Part shown: in pieces, positions 36,611 through 44,200 of the stretch | How positions within the stretch are numbered: position 1 is the stretch's first letter | Layout of the letters: each line of letters begins with the position of its first letter | Assembly: GCF_013166605.1 (NCBI RefSeq) | Contig: NZ_JABKKF010000005.1 | Location: forward strand, 62,001 to 126,000 | Origin: Xylanibacter muris | Lineage (GTDB): Bacteria > Bacteroidota > Bacteroidia > Bacteroidales > Bacteroidaceae | Reading direction: 5' to 3' | Length of the DNA: 64,000 nt | Notes under the pieces: generated by a model | Told to the model about the DNA's origin: nothing | What the model saw: only the letters and a program-made list of their open reading frames with translations | Database searches by the model: none | Program-made: the position numbers and the translations under genes

Positions 36611-36780
36611 AAAACAGACCGGAGACGACACGGGCTGTCTGAATCCTGGGAAACGCTATAAAGGGGATAGTAACAGAGATAGAAAAGGGTGTCGGCTCGT
36701 TATGCACGAGCCGGAATAAATAAGAACTTGATAGGTATAAAAGGATGTGGGCTGCCACTCACAAATGCCTTGCTTTGCAC

Positions 36781-36809
36781 AAAAAAAGAGGGCGGATTTC
36801 TCCGTCCTC
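36781..36809 (-). terminator. parB terminator
   Basis: On the minus strand GAGGACGGA, a GAAA loop and TCCGCCCTC form a 9-bp stem with one mismatch, followed by seven T (complement of 36781-36787). It starts 21 bases after the parB stop. Confidence 0.8.
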
Positions 36810-36830
36810 AATTCATTAGCCGAGAGGCTG

Positions 36831-38570
36831 TCAAGCTGCAATTTCCTCGGTTTGCTGCTCGATCTGCACTTCCGTTTCGGGTTGTCCGTCTTTGGTGGCG
36901 TTTGCTTCCTGCTTTGCCTTTTCCTGTACCGAAAGAACGGCAATCTTTTCTTCGATACGTAGGTGTCGCTTCTCGTAAACCTCATTGTGTCCGTTTTGGA
37001 TGTCTGCCAACTGGTCGGGCATGTGTTTCTTGGCAAAATCGAGCAAGAGGGATGCAGTGGCATTGCTGCCCGATGCGTTCTTGAAGTTGGAAATCAAGAA
37101 ATCCCTGCGGATAATAGCTTTCTGCTTGGCGGTAAGATTGGCGATGATGTTCATCTTGTCCTCGTCATTAAGGTAGTAATAGGTATCTTTTGCCTCTATA
37201 CCCATAGCCTCGAAATGTTCCCTGCGAAGAAATGGAAGCATGAAGAAATAAATCATCCTGTCCTCGTCTGCGCCAAACTTGGTTTCCGTCATATCGACCT
37301 CCAAAATCTGCTTTTTGGTGTCTTCTACGGTCTTTTCTTGCGCAATCTCCTTGTTGCGCTTGTCCCGTTTCTCCAATTTTTCAATCGGGGAAACGACTGC
37401 ATCTTTGGCTTCCCCTGCCACTGCCTGTATTTCGGCATTTTCCACATAACATAATGATATGTCATTGTGCCCAATCTTCACATATAGCGTGATTTCTCCG
37501 GCTTCGCTCCTGCGGTTCACGTCCTCGCATTCCTCCTTGTACTCCGACAGCTCTGTTTCGTACTCCTTGTATGCTTCCGCATATTCCTCGGCGTTCTCGT
37601 AATCCTCCATGTCGGGAGCTTCGGGTTCTTCGGGATAATCGGCAGGACGCACCGAAAGTTTCTCGACCTCAAAGCCCGATGCCACGAGTTGTTCGACCAC
37701 TTTTTCATTGCAACCGTAAAAATCCCGACAAAGTAAAGCAAGGGGTCGCTGTTCCATGAGCTGTACGGCTTTTTCCGCAAGGTACGATGCGTTCATTTCC
37801 TCAAGGCATTTTCGGTTGGCGCAATTTCCGCAACTGCCCTCTTCACAGAACAACATCATGTTATTGGTGTTGTGAGGACACGAAAGGCATACCGTCTTGT
37901 CGAAAAAATACCGCTTGAGGTCGGTTGTGTAGCTTCGTTCGATGTTTTTTGCCACCTCGGAGGCTTTCATCCCTCGCCAACTGTTATACAGCAAACCCTC
38001 TTTCAGATGCTTCTCGTAGATGTCGTGCTGTATATCTTCCCCATAACGGCAGATTTCGGTTGCTACGCTGATAGTCAGTTCGTCCTGCTCCAACAGTCGG
38101 GCAATTTCGGGTATCAGAGAAACGAATTTGAGCCGTGTGCGGATATAGCTCTCGTTCTTGCCGAACTGCACCGCCAAGGACTGCACATCATGGCGACCGC
38201 TCTCGATGAGCTTTTGGTATACGTTGGCTTCCTCAATGGGTGTCACATCTTTGCGTTGCAGATTTTCGGTCACTGCCATTTCCTCGGCTGTCTCGTCCGA
38301 AATATCCAAGATGACAGCAGGTATTTCTTCCAAACCTGCGATTTGCGAAGCCCTGTATCTCCGCTCCCCGAAAACAATCTCGAAGCGGTTTTCCGCAATG
38401 GGACGTACCCCGATAGCCTGTAGCACTCCCTGCTGACGAATGCTGTCTGCCAATTCCGCAAGGCTCTTTTCGTCAAAGTTCTTGCGAGGGTTGTAGTTGC
38501 TCGGCTGAATGTCTGCCAATGCTACCGATACGATGTTCTTCACTGCTGTTTGATTGATTGCTGTTTCCAT
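36831..38570 (-). CDS. parB: ParB-family partition/regulator protein with Cys-rich insert
   Basis: 579 residues. The ParB N-terminal domain (about 15-110) has NPRKNFDEKSLAELADSI and VFGERRYRASQIAGL. A KorB-like HTH follows (TPIEEANVYQKLI, SLAVQFGKNESYIRTRL). Residues about 235-270 contain CLSCPHN, CEEGSCGNCANRKC, a probable zinc cluster. The rest is helical and charged. ParB proteins bind centromere-like sites and work with ParA, encoded upstream. The nearby hexamer cluster at 40169-40353 is a candidate binding site. It has its own repeated leader (copy B). Confidence 0.88.
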   Translation of the reverse strand: METAINQTAVKNIVSVALADIQPSNYNPRKNFDEKSLAELADSIRQQGVLQAIGVRPIAENRFEIVFGERRYRASQIAGLEEIPAVILDISDETAEEMAVTENLQRKDVTPIEEANVYQKLIESGRHDVQSLAVQFGKNESYIRTRLKFVSLIPEIARLLEQDELTISVATEICRYGEDIQHDIYEKHLKEGLLYNSWRGMKASEVAKNIERSYTTDLKRYFFDKTVCLSCPHNTNNMMLFCEEGSCGNCANRKCLEEMNASYLAEKAVQLMEQRPLALLCRDFYGCNEKVVEQLVASGFEVEKLSVRPADYPEEPEAPDMEDYENAEEYAEAYKEYETELSEYKEECEDVNRRSEAGEITLYVKIGHNDISLCYVENAEIQAVAGEAKDAVVSPIEKLEKRDKRNKEIAQEKTVEDTKKQILEVDMTETKFGADEDRMIYFFMLPFLRREHFEAMGIEAKDTYYYLNDEDKMNIIANLTAKQKAIIRRDFLISNFKNASGSNATASLLLDFAKKHMPDQLADIQNGHNEVYEKRHLRIEEKIAVLSVQEKAKQEANATKDGQPETEVQIEQQTEEIAA

Positions 38571-38812
38571 AATGCGTTTAATTTTAATTGTTTATATTTA
38601 TTGATTTTGTTTTTATTTTCCCTTTTTTCGGTTCTTTTTCCTGCCTGAACCGTTTGGGATTTACAGATGCGGTACAGGGCTGCCGGACAAGCTGTTTCCG
38701 ACGCTTTTTCCGGAAAATTACTCTTTCGCGGAAAGGAAGAATTTTACAGGAAATGCACTTCAAAGTGACGGAATCAAGCGCGGCAGCCTACCTTTGCGTC
38801 TGATAAAACCAA
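38571..38812 (-). promoter_or_regulatory. Repeated structured leader, copy B (parB)
   Basis: Same elements as copy A at the same spacing: box GTTTTTATTTTCCC (38609-38622), stem TTCCGACGCTTT (38696-38707) with AAAGTGACGGAA (38762-38773; ten pairs, one G-U, one mismatch; 54 nt between arms, as in A), and the inner hairpin GAAG/CTTC (38736-38761). Beyond it, 38813-38898 shows nothing. Confidence 0.6.
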
Positions 38813-38898
38813 CCGGCGATGGCAGGGAACGAAGCCGGATAAGCGATAAGAAAGATGAATAGAAGAGGAATACAGCCTGCGGTTACAAGTGGCGTGGT

Positions 38899-38933
38899 AA
38901 AAAAGAAAAATCATCTACCGGTTTGGCAGATGA
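38899..38933 (-). terminator. Terminator of the parA operon
   Basis: On the minus strand TCATCTGCC pairs with GGTAGATGA (9 positions, one mismatch) over a 5-nt loop, followed by TTTTTCTTTTTT. Confidence 0.85.
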
Positions 38934-38947
38934 TCTATAAATGAAGT

Positions 38948-38974
38948 TCCGTCCGGAATATTACACCGGACGGA
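38948..38974. repeat. Perfect GC-rich hairpin
   Basis: TCCGTCCGG (38948-38956) and CCGGACGGA (38966-38974), 9 bp, 9-nt loop, just upstream of the parA-operon terminator. No T-run; possibly a second terminator stem or a protein site. No gene is seen in the rest of 38975-39122. Confidence 0.55.
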
Positions 38975-39122
38975 CAGAATACAGGTGTGTTCTATGGATG
39001 TAGAAAAGAGGAAGCCTCCGGATTTGAGATTAAGAGCGGTGGGAAGCTATGCAAATATATAAAAGGTTTCGGCATAGAATTGCCGCATCCAACCGAACAG
39101 GGGACGCAGCAATCGCACCGGG

Positions 39123-39374
39123 TCATTTCCCATGCTTCTCCAGATACTCTTTCATTGCTTCGTTCACAATATCTCTGAGAGACATGTTTTTGTCTATGGC
39201 AAGGTATTTCATTCGGGTATGAATACTCTTGTCTATGACAAAATTGCAATGCACTGCCGGTTCTTTTTTGGTAGCGGGTGCTTCCTGCCGTTTCTCACCG
39301 GCAGTTTTCTTGGTGGGTGACAACAGACCGTCCAGCCCGCTTTTCATATCTCCTGTCAAATCTTTTTTAGCCAT
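39123..39374 (-). CDS. Ribbon-helix-helix protein (ParG/DUF3408-like)
   Basis: 83 residues: a basic, disordered start, then a ribbon-helix-helix pattern (HCNFVIDKSIHTRMKYLAIDKNMSLRDIVNEAMKEYLEKH). It lies 6 bases after parA in the same operon, the position of ParG-type or TraB-type DNA-binding partners of ParA in ICEs. It may bind the hexamer cluster upstream of parA and repress the operon. Confidence 0.75.
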   Translation of the reverse strand: MAKKDLTGDMKSGLDGLLSPTKKTAGEKRQEAPATKKEPAVHCNFVIDKSIHTRMKYLAIDKNMSLRDIVNEAMKEYLEKHGK

Positions 39375-39380
39375 ATCCGT

Positions 39381-40136
39381 TTACTTTAATTTCAGTACCT
39401 CTTGCGCCAGTGACATATAGTCTTTGGCTCCGTTACTGTTCTTGTTATATTCAAAGATGTTCTTTCCCTTTATCGGGGCTTCGGCCAGTGCCACGTTGTC
39501 CCTTATGACAGTCTTGAACACTTTGTCGCAGAATGAATCGTTGATGATTTCCGACACGTTTTTGTTCAGCGTCTTGCGTTTGTCAAATTGGGTGATGACG
39601 ATGCCGCCGATATTCAGATTCGGATTCAGCCGTTCCCTGACAATCTCGATCACGTTCGTAATCTTTGCCATGCCTCGCATGGCGAGAAACTGTGCCTGAA
39701 CGGGAATAATCAGATAATCGGCTGCGGTAAGGGCGTTCAGCGTAAGCAGTCCCAAAGAGGGAGGACAGTCGATAAGGATATAGTCGAATTTCTGCGTGTC
39801 GAGCAGCCGGGCAATCAGTCCTTTCAGAATCAGTTCCCGTCCGGGTTCATTGATAAGTTCGGATTCCGCCGCCGAGAGGTCGAGGCAGGCCGGAACAATA
39901 GAAATGCCGTTTTCCGCTTTGACCAGCGGCAGAGGATATTCGCCTTTCATCGCCCCGTAAACGGTCTTTTCCTCCTCGATAGAGAGGCCGAAAGATTCCG
40001 TGAGGTTTGCCTGACCGTCCATGTCGATAGCCAGCACGCGCTTTTTCTTCTGCTGCAAGGCGGCAGCCAGGTTGATGGTGGTGGTCGTCTTCCCGACACC
40101 GCCCTTATGGTTAAGGATTGCAATTATTTTTGTCAT
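39381..40136 (-). CDS. parA: ParA-family ATPase
   Basis: 251 residues from the ATG at 40136 (MTKIIAILNHKGGVGKT); the open frame extends nine codons further. Deviant Walker A KGGVGKTT (11-18), Walker A' with DMDGQAN, and Walker B YILIDCPPSLG, all intact. It drives partition of the element, helping it persist when excised. It starts just beside the ATACTA/TAGTAT cluster and is co-transcribed with the RHH gene. In CTnDOT-like elements this is called TraA. Confidence 0.92.
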   Translation of the reverse strand: MTKIIAILNHKGGVGKTTTTINLAAALQQKKKRVLAIDMDGQANLTESFGLSIEEEKTVYGAMKGEYPLPLVKAENGISIVPACLDLSAAESELINEPGRELILKGLIARLLDTQKFDYILIDCPPSLGLLTLNALTAADYLIIPVQAQFLAMRGMAKITNVIEIVRERLNPNLNIGGIVITQFDKRKTLNKNVSEIINDSFCDKVFKTVIRDNVALAEAPIKGKNIFEYNKNSNGAKDYMSLAQEVLKLK

Positions 40137-40168
40137 TGTCTCACTCTTTAATTTATGGTACAAAGATA

Positions 40169-40353
40169 ATACTATTATTCGTAAATACTACGATTAGTAT
40201 ATACTATTTTACTATGGATAGTATTTTAGTAATGTAGTATGCAAGTATTTGCTACAATACTAAAATGATACGTGGCTAAATGCAGCATATACTATGATGA
40301 GTAAACGATAGGTTTCCTAATTTACTACATATAGTATATACTACACTTAGTAT
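40169..40353. repeat. TAGTAT/ATACTA hexamer cluster, candidate centromere/operator
   Basis: Eleven exact TAGTAT or ATACTA hexamers (each the reverse complement of the other) start at 40169, 40185, 40195, 40201, 40219, 40235, 40257, 40289, 40332, 40338 and 40348, with several near matches. Two pairs form full palindromes (TAGTATATACTA). The 248-bp gap 40137-40384 is otherwise AT-rich and gene-free. Position beside parA suggests a parS-like site or a ParA/RHH-controlled promoter. Confidence 0.65.
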
Positions 40354-40384
40354 CTCCTTATTATCTGTAATATACGGGACAATA

Positions 40385-40804
40385 TCAGAACGGCAAATCG
40401 TCCGTATCATCCTGCGGCATATCGGCAGGCGGCATAGGAACATCCTCCGCGTCACTTACCGGATTATCCGCATCGGGGTTATTGCTTTGGCTGTCCCGTT
40501 TACCGGTATTGATGAACTCCAACGCATCCGCCGCAATGGAGAACTGGATTTGGTAGTCCTCGTTCCTGTCCTTCCACAAGGAAGCCGACAGCGTTCCCTC
40601 AATGAGTACCAGCCGTCCTTTGGTAAGATATTCCGACAGTCGGATATGGTTCTCTTTTTTGCTTCTTACCCTTACCCATGTAGTGACGTTATTCCCGTGT
40701 GAATAATCATCAACGGCAATATCAAAAGCGATGAACGTGCCGTGTGTTCCAGTGATAACTTGGCAATCTTTGCCGATGCGACCGATAGTATGAACGTATA
40801 ACAT
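40385..40804 (-). CDS. ssb: Single-stranded DNA-binding protein
   Basis: 139 residues with an OB-fold (YVHTIGRIGKDCQVI, TTWVRVRSKKENHIRLSEYL, LIEGTLSASLWKDRNEDYQI), an acidic disordered tail and the DDLPF end that binds partner proteins. It would coat the transferred strand. Preceded by leader copy C. Confidence 0.92.
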   Translation of the reverse strand: MLYVHTIGRIGKDCQVITGTHGTFIAFDIAVDDYSHGNNVTTWVRVRSKKENHIRLSEYLTKGRLVLIEGTLSASLWKDRNEDYQIQFSIAADALEFINTGKRDSQSNNPDADNPVSDAEDVPMPPADMPQDDTDDLPF

Positions 40805-41062
40805 AATAGAAATTTGTTTGTGGCAGGTGGTTAGTCCTACCGTTACCTTGAATATCTGTTTTTATTTTCCCTTTGCTCGATTCCTTTCTGGCGGAACCGC
40901 TTTGGGATTTTATGGATGCGGTACACGGCAGTCGGTACAGCTTCATCCGTCAGGCTTTTCCTGCCAATTACGCTTTCATCGAAAGGAAGAATTTGCAGGA
41001 AATACACTTCAAGCCGCCGGATCAAGCGCGACAGCCGACCTTTGCATCTGATAAAACCAAAC
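40805..41062 (-). promoter_or_regulatory. Repeated structured leader, copy C (ssb)
   Basis: Starts with the box GTTTTTATTTTCCC (40858-40871). The long-range stem survives in changed form: GGCTT (40953-40957) with AAGCC (41011-41015) and ATCCG (40945-40949) with CGGAT (41018-41022), and the inner hairpin GAAG-A-ATTT/AAAT-ACA-CTTC (40986-41010). The C-G to G-C exchange relative to copy A keeps the pairing. 41063-41235 holds nothing recognisable. Confidence 0.6.
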
Positions 41063-41235
41063 CGGTACGACAGGGAGCGAAGTCGGGAAAGCGGTCATGG
41101 AGAAGCTATAAGGGGATGAACCGGAAAATTGTATAAAAGGGAAAAAAGAATACTATAAGGGCATAGTCGCACCGCGTACACCAGACGATATGAATGTCCA
41201 GCTTATAAATGGATATGGCCGTCGGCAGACCGGAA

Positions 41236-41276
41236 CGAAAAATCCCCCTGTCCGGCAATCACTACCGAACAGAGGG
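41236..41276 (-). terminator. Terminator of the methylase/helicase gene
   Basis: On the minus strand CCCTCTGTTCGG pairs with CCGGACAGGGGG (12 pairs, two G-U) over a 9-nt loop, followed by ATTTTTCG. It starts 21 bases after the stop codon. Confidence 0.85.
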
Positions 41277-41297
41277 AAAGGTTAAATATGAAATGAA

Positions 41298-44200
41298 TTA
41301 GGCAGCTTTGGGTTCGTACCCGGCAGACGTTGTTTCAGGTAGAGAGTGCGAGCGTTCCGCTTCTTTGAGGCTTTCGTCAATCTTACGCTGCAACTCCTTA
41401 CACTCCAGTTTGAGCTTTGCCAGTTCATCGGCCTTGCTCCACTTGCGACAAACGATATCCTGTAATACGGGGATTTCGTTTTCAGCCCGTTCCACCGCTT
41501 TCTGCTGCTTCTCGATAAGTGAGGGCAATTTGCTTAGTGCGCCTTGCGGATAACATGACGCATCCACGAAGCCGAGGGGCAATGCACCGCTTAGTCCGCA
41601 TGGGTATTTCAGTCCGCTTAATCCTGCGACAAAGAACATGTTACGCTCGAATACCCCCGTGATGCTGTACTCGCTGCGCACCAACAAGTCAAGTCCTGCA
41701 TACGTGCCGATAGTGGCGTATGCTCCGCTGCGGTAGGTCTTGGATATGCGGTGCAGTTCGCGTCCGATTTCCTCTGCAGTCGCTTGTGGCAGGTTCAGAA
41801 GCATCGTTGCCTTTGTGCCCTCGTAAGAGGTGATGTATTCCAAATCCTTTATGAAACAATCCTTTGTGCGCTTCGCTTTTTCAATATCTTCACGAGAGGC
41901 TGCAATCTTTCGCTCGGCACGGATGCGTTCTTTCTTGAAAATGGCCTGTTCCTTTTCAAGCTGCATAATCTTGTTATCAAGCCTTGCCTTGTTCAGCAGG
42001 TCGGTATTGCCGGAAAGAATAGCCACGAACTCGGCGAAGTTCATGCCGTTGTCCTCGTCCATGCCGCCCTCGTCGATGCGGCGCACAGCGATTGTGCCGT
42101 TGTTGATTTGGGATATGAACATCTGTTTGTTTCTAAGCAGATTGAATTTGTAAGCGTCAAGCGTCTTTTCCGTGCCGTATATGACAATATCGACCACGTT
42201 ACCGCCCCACAGCTTCACGGTGTTGCCCTTGCGTACCGCCCTGCCGTTGCGTTGCTCCATGTCGGCCGGACGCCAGGGTATCTCCAAATGATGTACCGCT
42301 ACGGCTCGCTGTTGTGCGTTCACGCCTGTACCCAACATGGTCGTGCTGCCGAAAAGCACACGTACCTTGCCGTTGTTCATATCCTCGAACAGCCGTTTTC
42401 TTGCCCGTTCGGTCGTGGCGCATTGGATAAACTGTATTTCGTCCGCCGGAATACCCAACCGTACCAGTTTCTCCTTGATGTCGCTGTAGATGTTCCACTC
42501 GTTCGGCTTGTACGTGCCAAGGTCGCTGAAAACGAACTGCGTACCCCGGTTGGCGTTCGAGCGCATATAATAATCATAGATTGTCCTTGCGCAGATAGAA
42601 GCCTTGTTGCCGGCATCGTCACTGAACTTGTCGCCCAACAAACGCATGTCGTGAGCCATTTTTCGGGCTACATTGGTTGCAATCAGCATCTTTGCCTTGT
42701 CGAGGTTGTCAGGTTCGGGTATGTCAAGTCCCAAATCCTCCCATTCGCCACTTTGGGCGAACGACACCAACCGCCCGATCATTTCCTCCTGCTGGATAGT
42801 CGGCGCATGAGAGAGGAAACGCACATTTTTCTCCGGTACATCGAGGTTTATCATGTCGGCAGTGCGATAATCGGTAATTTCACGCAGGAACATTGCCAGT
42901 TCCGGCACTTTGATGTAGGTACGGAAACGCTCTTTGCGCTTGATTGCACCTGTCACGTTCAGCTCATAGTCAGCGGTCTTTTGCGTGAATATCGCCGCCC
43001 ACGCATCAAAGCACGAAATCTGCTGACGCTGCAGTTCGTGTGGGCGTAAATATTTGAACATCACATAAAGTTCGGTCAAAGCATTTACTACCACCGTACC
43101 CGAAAGGAACGTTGCGCCAAGGTCACGCCCTGTCCGGTGCTGAATGTCACGAATGGCAAACAAGAGGTTCATCGCCCTTTGCGAGCCTCGTGTGTTGCCG
43201 ATACCTGCAACCCTTGTGTGTCGCGTCTGAAATATTAAGTTCTTGAAAATGTGGCACTCATCGACAAATATGTGGTCTATGCCCATCGAGTGAAAATCCA
43301 CCGTTTCATCTTTCCTTTCATTGATTTTCATCCGAAGCTCCTGAAGTTTGGCCGAAAGGTTCTGTTTGCGCTTTTCCAGCCCCTCTTGCATCCTGCCGCT
43401 ACGGTAGCGCATGGTGGACTGCTCCAGCACTTCCAGATTGCGCTCTACGTCGTTCAGTTCTTCCGTGAATATCTCTATCATCGTTTCCTCCGACTGCGGT
43501 ATCTTGGCAAACTGGTCGTGTGTCAGGATAATACAATCCCAATTATTATTTTTGATCTTGGAAAACACCTCTTTGCGGTTGGCAGGGGTGAAATCCTCCT
43601 TGCCGGGATAGAGTATCTTTGCCGAGGGATAAGCCTTGCGGAACGTGTCGGCAATCTCGTGAACGTTGGCTTTCAAGCCTATAATCATGGGCTTCTGCGC
43701 CAATCCGAGACGTTTCATTTCGTAGGCTGCGACACACATAATCATCGTCTTGCCCGTGCCTACCTCGTGCCAGCAGATGCCGCCGCCGAGCTGCTTAATC
43801 ATCCAAATCGCATCCTTTTGCGAGGGATAGAGGCTGTCGTATGGGAACTGCTCGAAAGAAAGTCCGGGGAAAGTCTGTGCCGAACCGTCATAAGACGGAC
43901 GCACATAGCAATTGAAGCGTTCGTTATACACCCTTGCAAGCTCGTTGCGCACTTCTGCCGACTGGTTGTCGAGCCATTCATTGAAACGGGTTCTTATCTC
44001 CTGTATCTTGGCCGCTGCTTCCTGTATGGCTTCCTCGTCCGGCACACGCACCTTTTCACCGTTGCGCTCTATCTCTTTCGTTATTTCGGGTACGGTATCT
44101 TGCAATGCGTGTACGAACAACTCCTCGCCGTTGTAGTTTCGCACGGAATAGGTGTTGTAGGCTACAGGGGAATACCCTTGCAGACGCACCAGATAGGTGT

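Noticed and set aside
38788..38796. Plus-strand TACCTTTG in leader B as a promoter
   Set aside because: The TA is not kept in copies A and C (CACCTTTG, GACCTTTG) and no plus-strand gene follows.
36280..41136. Plus-strand ORFs in the leaders (36280-36642, 38588-38803, 40873-41136) with partly similar peptides
   Set aside because: Similarity falls in different frames in copy B, so it reflects DNA-level conservation of the leaders rather than a shared protein.
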